Below are positions 1 to 4,752 of a stretch of DNA of 5,057 bases, piece by piece. The position numbers and the translations under genes are program-made. Under the pieces are notes generated by a model. That model searched no databases. It was not told the origin of the DNA and saw only the letters and a list, made by a program, of their open reading frames with translations. The DNA lies in NCBI GenBank assembly GCA_002702965.1, contig PADE01000044.1, positions 12,762 to 17,818 on the forward strand, given 5' to 3'. Source of the stretch: Planctomycetaceae bacterium. GTDB lineage: Bacteria > Planctomycetota > Planctomycetia > Pirellulales > Pirellulaceae. Position 1 is the stretch's first letter; the number at the start of each line of letters is the position of its first letter.

Positions 1-1
1 C

Positions 2-307
2 TCACTCCGGCAAAGCGACCTAGCAGCGCGCTGGGGTGGCGACGAATTCGCCCTGTTCCTCCCCGACGTCGCAGGGAAACACGCACTTTCCACCGTCGAA
101 CGCATTCGCGCCGCGGCGGTGCGGAGCATCCGCGAGCAGACGAACCAGAAAATCACCCTCAGTGGAGGGCTGGTTTGTAGCACCGTCGCGACGAACTGCG
201 ACACCGGTGCACTCTGGCAACTTGCCGATGACGCACTTCGGGAAGCCAAAACCGGCGGTGGAAACCACAGCGTCGAGTTCACGGTGGGGGACGCGCAGGG
301 TTCCTAG
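2..307 (+). CDS. GGDEF-domain diguanylate cyclase, C-terminal part (5' end outside window)
   Basis: Only the last 101 codons are present; the frame is open to the left edge and ends at TAG 305-307. The visible protein is the second half of a GGDEF domain, which condenses two GTP into the second messenger c-di-GMP. The signature GGDEF lies at 35-49, preceded by ARW. The inhibitory site RxxD (RQSD, 8-19) sits exactly five residues upstream of it, so product feedback inhibition should be intact. The segment LADDALREAK (221-250) matches the family's C-terminal A-D-x-A-L-Y-x-A-K helix, with Arg where Tyr is usual. The domain ends about ten residues before the stop, so GGDEF is the C-terminal domain and no EAL domain follows. 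The N-terminal sensor or receiver part cannot be seen, so the input signal is unknown. Catalytic activity is inferred from motifs only. Confidence 0.93.
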   Translation, partial: SLRQSDLAARWGGDEFALFLPDVAGKHALSTVERIRAAAVRSIREQTNQKITLSGGLVCSTVATNCDTGALWQLADDALREAKTGGGNHSVEFTVGDAQGS

Positions 308-356
308 CGACCTGACAACGACCGAGCAGATAAGTCGCCCGCCCCGACGGGAGCCA

Positions 357-406
357 CTCGGCGCTATTCGGGTAACAGCACCGACCCGAGGGGACCCAGC
401 GCCGAG
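357..406. terminator. nested inverted repeat between convergent genes, candidate bidirectional terminator
   Basis: An outer pair of perfect 8-bp arms, CTCGGCGC (357-364) and GCGCCGAG (399-406), encloses an inner pair of perfect 6-bp arms, TCGGGT (368-373) and ACCCGA (384-389), with a 10-nt loop. The element begins 49 bp after the cyclase stop and spans the stop codon and last codons of the opposing lipoprotein gene. There is no T-tract on either strand, so a classical intrinsic terminator is not supported. A U-less terminator, an mRNA 3'-end stabiliser or a collision block are inferences. Confidence 0.4.
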
Positions 407-852
407 CGAAGCGTGTCCGAACCCCAGCCCGACTGCTCTTCGGTGATATCGAGGATGTCCCGTTCAAATAGCGCGTAGTCGCTACCGAGCGCCACACTCC
501 GTTGGCCCGCTTCCAACTCAACCTGCATCTTGGCGAGCTTCTTTGACTCCGGAACTACCCGCCTCAGCGCAATGCTCATCGTCTTGAAATGTTTGAACGC
601 CTCGGCCTGCTCAAGCGCGTCGTGGACCACCATCCCGTCTCGATAAGGGATCTTGACGCGCTGGACTTCGCCACCGAGCGAGTGAAAACGCAGACCGATC
701 GCCGGAGTGTCGGCGGCCATCGTTGGGGCGGGCGGATCGCTACCGAACAGCGACAGCCCCGACTTGAGCAACGTACAGCCCGAGCCACCGGCACATAAAA
801 TCAGCAGTGCGGCGGCCAGCAGAAACTGCCCGCACAGCGAACGACGTGTCAT
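364..852 (-). CDS. putative small lipoprotein with an SLBB/beta-grasp-like domain, function unknown
   Basis: I do not recognise this 162-residue protein by name. It starts at ATG 852-850, preceded by AAGGA (complement of 860-864) at 7-nt spacing, and stops at TAG 366-364. Residues 1-26 form a signal peptide: two arginines at 3-4, a hydrophobic core at 10-19, then GSGC with Cys26 as candidate lipidation site. The -3 residue is Gly rather than Leu/Val/Ile, so lipidation is plausible but not certain. Residues 50-140 carry alternating hydrophobic strands: V-K-I-P, then VHDALEQA as a helix, SIALRRVVP, a KLAKMQVEL strand and a YALFERDILDI turn. That order resembles the SLBB/beta-grasp folds of polysaccharide-export proteins, where a final 'L.pGDil.V' strand is typical. 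Assignment to that fold is a guess from pattern. It lies on the same strand as the L,D-transpeptidase but 229 bp downstream, so its own promoter is possible. Confidence 0.8.
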   Translation of the reverse strand: MTRRSLCGQFLLAAALLILCAGGSGCTLLKSGLSLFGSDPPAPTMAADTPAIGLRFHSLGGEVQRVKIPYRDGMVVHDALEQAEAFKHFKTMSIALRRVVPESKKLAKMQVELEAGQRSVALGSDYALFERDILDITEEQSGWGSDTLRSALGPLGSVLLPE

Positions 853-1042
853 GGGGGAATCCTTGTGTCATCGCCCCGTCCACTTGTAACGCGGACCGGG
901 CGTCACGCGAATCGCATCGCGCGACCATCCTCCCCCTGCTAGAAACCGTCGGCGTTATCGACGCCGCGCGGCCCGAAACTTGAATTAATCGAGAAAACAC
1001 ATCGCGACGACCACTCTCCAAACTAAATCGCCGGAGCGTACT

Positions 1043-1057
1043 CGCCACAGCGTGGCG
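1043..1057 (-). terminator. short GC-rich hairpin downstream of the L,D-transpeptidase gene
   Basis: Perfect 6-bp arms CGCCAC and GTGGCG with a 3-nt loop lie 24 nt past the transpeptidase stop codon. No T-run follows on the minus strand, so termination here is only suggested by position. It is the most obvious RNA hairpin just after that gene, but the stem is short. Confidence 0.25.
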
Positions 1058-1081
1058 GATCCCGACGAGCAAGACCCTCTG

Positions 1082-2437
1082 TTAGCGATAGATCCGAACC
1101 ACCGACCCGGCTGAGAGAATGGCAAACACATCGGCGGCGTCACGCGGGGCCAAACTGATGCACCCAGTCGGCAGGTCTTTACTCGAAGCGGTGAGGGGAC
1201 TGCCATGGATGCACAACCTCTGTCCGAGATCGATCCACACCTCTCCGTAGGGATTTTCCGGATGTTTGGCGGGCCAAGCCTGTCCATCGATGCCGACATA
1301 ATCCCGCTCCTGCCTTTTCTCTTGAACCACATATTCGCCCGGTTGCGGCGTTGGATCGGCTCCCGGCGCAAACACAAAACGTCCTGCGTACAGCTCACCT
1401 ACAAAAACCGCCAATTCACCGTGGCTCAGATCCACCTCCGCGCGAAAAGGCCCTTGGACCACTTTTAGTTCGGTCCCCGGAACCAACGTCGCGGGATTGC
1501 GTACCGCATTAATATTCTGCAGTAACTGCCAGGGAACCTGGTACTGTTTGGCAATATCCGTCAGCGTCTCGTGTTGCCCCACCTTGTGAACCGGCAAGAC
1601 TAGATGCTCGGTGGAATAGACGACCTTGCCTGCCAGCGGATCCAATAATCCCAGCAACCGCTCATGTTGCTCGGTGCTCAACTGCTGATGATTGAAGTAC
1701 TTCGACAGGCGGGCCAAGGCAGGGCGAAATTTCGCCCTGGCAATCTGATCGTGCGCTTCCAACCAATCGACTTCGAACATGCGAGCCGCCGTTCGTGGCG
1801 AACGGGATGCGGCTACATCCGATCCAACGGCATCCGCTTCGGACGGCGAGCTGGCGGTTGTCATCGGGCCCGGTTCAGGGTCGAGCGGTTTTACGATCGT
1901 AGCGGTGCGGGCCGGGTCGGGCACCTGCGGATCTGGAAAACTCTGGTTCGCCTGACTCTCAGACGACACGGAACGCTCTTGCGAAGTCGCCGAGATCGTC
2001 GCCGGTGTTACACCGGTGGCCCGACTTTCAACGGAGTCGGGGACCGCTGCGGCAAAGTTGGACCGCTCGGTATCATCCGGATTGCCTCGATTCGAATCGT
2101 CCGCTCCGCCTTCATCACCAGCCGCCGATGTCGTCGTCTGCGGTGTGAGGGTTCCGGCGGTCGGGTCGATCGGCACCGGTTCGCGGCTCCCGCTGTCCCC
2201 GTCAAAGGTCGGCTCCACCGGTTGGGTCGCCGCGGTCGCACCGGCTGGTGTCTGGCGGAACGATGACTCAAAGCTATCGTCGAGCAGAGGCTCGTCCATA
2301 TCGACCTGCACCGATCTTGTGGAATCTTGTTCCATTGCCTGCGGCGGCAGAGAGTCGGGCTCTGTGAGAACCGTGTAGACACCGTACATCACCACCATTA
2401 GCAAGCCGATGACCACCGTCGTCTTCATGGTTTGCAC
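1082..2437 (-). CDS. membrane-anchored LysM and YkuD-domain L,D-transpeptidase
   Basis: This 451-residue protein is predicted to act in the periplasm on peptidoglycan, where YkuD enzymes form 3-3 crosslinks or attach proteins to stem peptides. In order it has an N-terminal transmembrane anchor (about 7-24), a long Ser/Thr/Pro/Asp/Glu-rich low-complexity linker (about 26-215), a helical segment (219-275), a LysM peptidoglycan-binding motif (about 282-327; V-G-Q-H-E-T-L-T-D-I-A then L-L-Q-N-I-N and L-V-P-G) and a C-terminal YkuD domain (about 331-450). Candidate catalytic residues are His411 of the HGS turn and Cys426. The motif around Cys426 reads LPTGCIS where families usually show S-x-G-C-I/V-R, so the Ser and Arg are replaced by Pro and Ser. 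The GTG start (2437-2435) is chosen because AAGGAG lies 7 nt upstream; the ATG three codons later would be 16 nt away. The stop is TAA 1084-1082. The upstream neighbour is divergent. Domain assignment is firm; activity is inferred. Confidence 0.93.
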   Translation of the reverse strand: MQTMKTTVVIGLLMVVMYGVYTVLTEPDSLPPQAMEQDSTRSVQVDMDEPLLDDSFESSFRQTPAGATAATQPVEPTFDGDSGSREPVPIDPTAGTLTPQTTTSAAGDEGGADDSNRGNPDDTERSNFAAAVPDSVESRATGVTPATISATSQERSVSSESQANQSFPDPQVPDPARTATIVKPLDPEPGPMTTASSPSEADAVGSDVAASRSPRTAARMFEVDWLEAHDQIARAKFRPALARLSKYFNHQQLSTEQHERLLGLLDPLAGKVVYSTEHLVLPVHKVGQHETLTDIAKQYQVPWQLLQNINAVRNPATLVPGTELKVVQGPFRAEVDLSHGELAVFVGELYAGRFVFAPGADPTPQPGEYVVQEKRQERDYVGIDGQAWPAKHPENPYGEVWIDLGQRLCIHGSPLTASSKDLPTGCISLAPRDAADVFAILSAGSVVRIYR

Positions 2438-2444
2438 CGCCGTT

Positions 2445-2450
2445 CTCCTT
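2445..2450 (-). promoter_or_regulatory. Shine-Dalgarno AAGGAG fixing the GTG start of the L,D-transpeptidase
   Basis: The minus strand reads AAGGAG, then 7 nt, then GTG (2437-2435). The downstream in-frame ATG at 2428-2426 would have a 16-nt spacing, so the GTG is the better start. Confidence 0.75.
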
Positions 2451-2532
2451 GACGAGAATAGTACACGCTTGAGGCAATGCTCCTGAGAGTGCGCTGCCCG
2501 CCGGTTTTATACCCACAACTTATGTCGCCGCT

Positions 2533-2787
2533 ATGTCACTTGATCCCTGGGACGATGACGACACCGAATACGACGGCGAAGATCTCGATCTCGACGACTC
2601 GGAAAGCGAAACACGTCCCTGCCCGGAGTGTGGTGCCGACGTATACGAGGAGTCCATTCGCTGTCCCCAATGCGGCAGCTACATCACGTTTGACCATAGC
2701 ATTTGGAAGAATCGGCCGTGGGCCTGGATCGCACTGGGCATCCTGGGCATTCTGGCTGTCATCCTGGTACTACTGGTCGGTTACTGA
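2533..2787 (+). CDS. small zinc-ribbon membrane protein with acidic N-terminus
   Basis: This 84-residue protein has three clear parts. Residues 6-26 are dominated by Asp and Glu. Residues 30-47 form a zinc ribbon with two CPxCG knuckles (Cys30/Cys33 and Cys44/Cys47). Residues 63-83 are a single hydrophobic transmembrane helix ending two residues before the C-terminus, with KNR just before it, which suggests the ribbon faces the cytoplasm. The ribbon probably binds one zinc and serves a structural or protein-binding role; no enzymatic residues are visible and no specific function can be given. The ATG at 2533 is the only in-frame ATG near the domain and has no convincing Shine-Dalgarno. The frame is open further upstream without another ATG. 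It is divergent from the L,D-transpeptidase gene across 95 bp and may share its control region. Confidence 0.85.
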   Translation: MSLDPWDDDDTEYDGEDLDLDDSESETRPCPECGADVYEESIRCPQCGSYITFDHSIWKNRPWAWIALGILGILAVILVLLVGY

Positions 2788-3028
2788 AACCAGCCGCCGC
2801 GATCGGTCCATCACCGGGCCGGAATCATAGGCCATCCCCTCGATTGCAGCCAGATCGAATCACCGCCCCAACCGATCGCTAGCACCGCGGCCGAATGGCT
2901 CGTGGTCCCCGCACCGCGGATCCGCAAGCTGGGCCTCCCGGACTGGGCCGAAACCGCCCAATAGCGCTATGGTAACGTCGGGCCCACCCGCTACGATCAC
3001 GGGCACCGCACCGAGATAACCAGCCGGA

Positions 3029-3259
3029 TCAGGGCATCATGCATCCGCCGCCGCCACATTGAGGTGCCCCGCATCCGCCTGCGGGGGGTGCCTGGCAAAC
3101 GGGCAAACTGGCAGCGTTCCCGCTGTGTGCCGCGGGGACGCTCAGCTGTTTCTCGAGCCGCTGGCTACCACACTCCGGACACTGTGGCGCGGCATTGGTC
3201 CGCAACAGCAACTCAAAGTCACCGGCGCATTGCTGACAGTTGTACTCGTAAATCGGCAC
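3029..3259 (-). CDS. FmdB-family zinc-ribbon protein
   Basis: This 76-residue protein begins VPIYEYNCQQC, the hallmark opening of the FmdB/CxxC_CxxC_SSSS putative regulatory family (usual form M-P-x-Y-E-Y-x-C-x-x-C). Cys8/Cys11 and Cys27/Cys30 form the zinc ribbon, with the second knuckle reading CPECG. The tail (51-76) is rich in Gly and Cys (Cys55, Cys63, Cys68, Cys73) and ends CMMP; such Cys/Gly-rich tails recur in this family. The start is GTG 3259-3257, because the family motif begins there and GGGGAG lies 8 nt upstream. The frame is open further upstream, but that part is antisense to the neighbouring gene and has no family similarity. The original FmdB was linked to amide/formamide gene regulation; for most members the role is unknown, and I claim none here. 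The enolase-superfamily gene is divergent, 157 bp away. Confidence 0.9.
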   Translation of the reverse strand: MPIYEYNCQQCAGDFELLLRTNAAPQCPECGSQRLEKQLSVPAAHSGNAASLPVCQAPPAGGCGAPQCGGGGCMMP

Positions 3260-3267
3260 GTGCGGTT

Positions 3268-3273
3268 CTCCCC
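3268..3273 (-). promoter_or_regulatory. Shine-Dalgarno GGGGAG fixing the GTG start of the FmdB-family gene
   Basis: The minus strand reads GGGGAG, 8 nt, then GTG (3259-3257), which is followed directly by the conserved PIYEY motif. This supports the short 76-residue product over any longer reading. Confidence 0.7.
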
Positions 3274-3307
3274 AGGCGCAATCCGAGAGGGTATTATGCG
3301 GACCCTG

Positions 3308-3315
3308 AGTATAGT
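3308..3315. promoter_or_regulatory. overlapping -10-like hexamers on both strands, candidate divergent promoter
   Basis: The plus strand reads AGTATAGT. It gives TATAGT (3310-3315) toward the enolase-superfamily gene and, on the minus strand, TATACT (3313-3308) toward the FmdB-family gene. On the minus strand a TTGCCA (complement of 3329-3334) lies 15 nt upstream, which is short for a -35 spacing. No good plus-strand -35 is seen. The element lies in the 157-bp divergent gap, about 49 bp from the GTG and 102 bp from the ATG. Promoter activity is inferred from these hexamers only. Confidence 0.35.
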
Positions 3316-3416
3316 CTGTTGATGGCAATGGCAAAACCTCGCTGATTCGCCGGTGGCGCAGAGCGTTGTCCCAGGCTGGACTCCCCACTGATACACCTGA
3401 AAGGCAATCGCGGGCC

Positions 3417-4526
3417 ATGCGCATTACCGATATCGAAGCTCTGCATCTGCGCATTCCTGGAATTGAAGAAATCGCCGACGGCACCCAGGATGTGCTCGTG
3501 GTCCGCGTCCACACCGATACCGGACTAGTGGGTATCGGAGAAGTCACCAGCCAATCGTATGTCTGTAAGGCAATTGTCGAAGCGCCTCGCTCAGCGGAGC
3601 GGCGCCACGGGTTACGGGAGATCATGATCGGGCAGGAGGTTGTAGACCTGCCGGCGCTGTGGCAGCGAATGTACTATCACACCAATCGTTACGGACGTCG
3701 CGGCGCGGCAATTCACGCGATCAGCGGCGTCGACATCGCACTCTGGGACCTGCTCGGCAAAGCCCAGGGCAAGAGCGTCTGTGAACTCCTCGGAGGTCGC
3801 CGGCGCGATTCGATCCGGGCTTACGCAAGCCTGTTGTTTGGCGACACGCCCCAACAGACGGCCGACCTGGCGAGCGCGAGCGTCGCACAGGGACTGACCG
3901 CAGCCAAGTTCGGCTGGGGACCATTCGGCGCCGATGCGGACAACGACCTGCGGCACGTCGAGGCCGCTCGAGAGCGTCTCGGCAACGAACGCGATTTGAT
4001 GGTCGATGCCGGGTGCAAGTGGGATGCGGAAACCGCCTTAGAGCGCGCCCATCTGCTGGCCCCATTCGATATCCGCTGGCTTGAGGAACCTCTTTCACAA
4101 GATGATCGTCAAGGGTACGGGACACTCTGCCAACAGTCGCCGGTACCGATCGCCGCGGGAGAAGGCGATGTCACCATGCATGACTTTCTCGATCTTATCG
4201 ATCGGGGCGTCCATGTGGTGCAACCGGACGTCGCCTTCTGCGGGGGTCTTTCGGTCTGTGCGGACGTGAGTCGGATCTGCCAAGAGCGTCAGCGCCGTTG
4301 CGTGCCGCACTGCTTTAGCACCGGAATCAACCTGGCGGCGTCACTACACTGGATGTCAGCCACCGACGGCGACCTCGTCGAGTACTGCCTGCGGCCATCG
4401 CCATTGATGCGCAAACTGGTCGCCAACCTACCCCCGTTGGTGGACGGACAGGTCCCGGTCCCCGACGGCCCCGGGTTGGGAATTGAATTGGACGAAGCGA
4501 TCGTCCAAGAGTTTCAAGTCCGCTGA
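3417..4526 (+). CDS. enolase-superfamily enzyme, mandelate racemase/muconate lactonizing subgroup, probable acid-sugar dehydratase
   Basis: A full-length 369-residue cytosolic enzyme with an N-terminal capping domain (about 1-115) and a TIM-barrel domain. Numbered from ATG 3417, the Mg2+ ligands are Asp197 (VDAG), Glu223 (LEEP) and Glu249 (AAGEGD). The His-Asp acid/base pair is His298 (VPHCFSTG) with Asp271 (VQPDVAFCGG), and Glu322 (LVEY) fills the place of the mandelate racemase electrophilic Glu. Lys164 (AAKFGWG) matches the first Lys of the racemase KxK motif, but the second Lys is Gly166. Such His-Asp enzymes abstract a proton next to a carboxylate, and most bacterial ones dehydrate sugar acids. 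The substrate cannot be named: no sugar transporter or aldolase lies nearby. The ATG at 3417 is preferred over an in-frame TTG at 3366 because the family's opening strand begins there; AAGG is 12 nt upstream, a loose spacing. The gene appears to stand alone. Confidence 0.93.
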   Translation: MRITDIEALHLRIPGIEEIADGTQDVLVVRVHTDTGLVGIGEVTSQSYVCKAIVEAPRSAERRHGLREIMIGQEVVDLPALWQRMYYHTNRYGRRGAAIHAISGVDIALWDLLGKAQGKSVCELLGGRRRDSIRAYASLLFGDTPQQTADLASASVAQGLTAAKFGWGPFGADADNDLRHVEAARERLGNERDLMVDAGCKWDAETALERAHLLAPFDIRWLEEPLSQDDRQGYGTLCQQSPVPIAAGEGDVTMHDFLDLIDRGVHVVQPDVAFCGGLSVCADVSRICQERQRRCVPHCFSTGINLAASLHWMSATDGDLVEYCLRPSPLMRKLVANLPPLVDGQVPVPDGPGLGIELDEAIVQEFQVR

Positions 4527-4553
4527 CTATCGGGAGATGCGGAATCTGAACAA

Positions 4554-4582
4554 TTGACGCCAATCGGTCGATTGGCTATAGT
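4554..4582 (+). promoter_or_regulatory. near-consensus sigma-70 promoter for the ACT-domain gene
   Basis: TTGACG (4554-4559, 5 of 6 to TTGACA) and TATAGT (4577-4582, 5 of 6 to TATAAT) are separated by exactly 17 bp. Transcription would start near 4589, giving a leader of about 164 nt before the ATG at 4753. It begins 27 bp after the stop of the enolase-superfamily gene, so the ACT gene likely has its own transcript. This is the best promoter match I found in the window. Confidence 0.7.
4559..4576. promoter_or_regulatory. 18-bp perfect dyad within the promoter spacer, candidate operator
   Basis: GCCAATCG, GT, CGATTGGC: two perfect 8-bp arms around a 2-bp centre, starting at the last base of the -35 and ending at the base before the -10. 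A dimeric regulator bound here would block or remodel RNA polymerase. The regulator is unknown, since no transcription factor gene is in the window. The same bases could form a 7-bp stem with a GGTC loop, but no T-tract follows, so a terminator for the upstream gene is less likely. Confidence 0.5.
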
Positions 4583-4700
4583 CCCGCTCTCGTCGCAGGC
4601 TGCCATTGGAGTCGCGACTCGACACCTTTGAGCCGACCGAGGGACGCCGTTTTCAGCGATCTCGACGCTGCGTCGTCGGAGTCGCCCCTCTCGTTGCATG

Positions 4701-4731
4701 GGTTGCCGACGGTGATTGCAGATCACCAACC
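4701..4731 (+). ncRNA. candidate leader stem-loop upstream of the ACT-domain gene
   Basis: GGTGAT (4711-4716) and ATCACC (4722-4727) pair around the loop TGCAG. The helix can extend by GGTT (4701-4704) with AACC (4728-4731) across a 6-nt one-sided bulge. It ends 21 nt before the start codon. Two other dyads lie in the same leader (4609-4620 and 4663-4675). It does not match any riboswitch class I can recognise; a regulatory role is inferred. Confidence 0.3.
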
Positions 4732-4752
4732 GCACAGAAAGACGTGTCGTTG

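Noticed and set aside
36..446. 136-codon plus-strand frame overlapping the cyclase end.
   Set aside because: The real frame is fixed by the RxxD and GGDEF motifs and the C-terminal helix. This one is a shifted frame with an Arg/Pro/Ser-rich product.
950..966. CGGCGT-TATCG-ACGCCG hairpin in the 853-1081 gap upstream of the lipoprotein gene.
   Set aside because: Six-bp GC arms are common at this base composition. It has no T-tract and no clear relation to a promoter; I found no convincing promoter hexamers in this gap.
1664..2266. 200-codon plus-strand frame antisense to the L,D-transpeptidase.
   Set aside because: It lies opposite the low-complexity linker, where biased codons keep the complementary frame open. 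Its product is Arg/Gly-rich with no domain.
2438..2532. Promoter-like hexamers in the divergent gap (TACTAT on the minus strand, complement of 2458-2463; TTATAC on the plus strand at 2507-2512).
   Set aside because: Neither has an acceptable -35 at 16-18 bp. Promoters must exist here but cannot be placed from the sequence.
2788..2961. Open plus-strand frame of 58 codons directly after the TGA of the zinc-ribbon gene, with GC-rich third positions and ending at TAG 2962-2964.
   Set aside because: It has no ATG, no Shine-Dalgarno and no recognisable motif, and a frame this long without a stop is common in GC-rich DNA. TGA read-through was considered, but nothing supports it. The whole 2788-3028 gap shows no tRNA or convincing gene; its only neat feature is the 10-bp palindrome ATAGCGCTAT at 2961-2970.
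3260..3625. Upstream extension of the FmdB-family frame to 198 residues.
   Set aside because: The family motif starts at the GTG at 3259 with a good ribosome binding site; the extension is mostly antisense to the enolase-superfamily gene and matches nothing.
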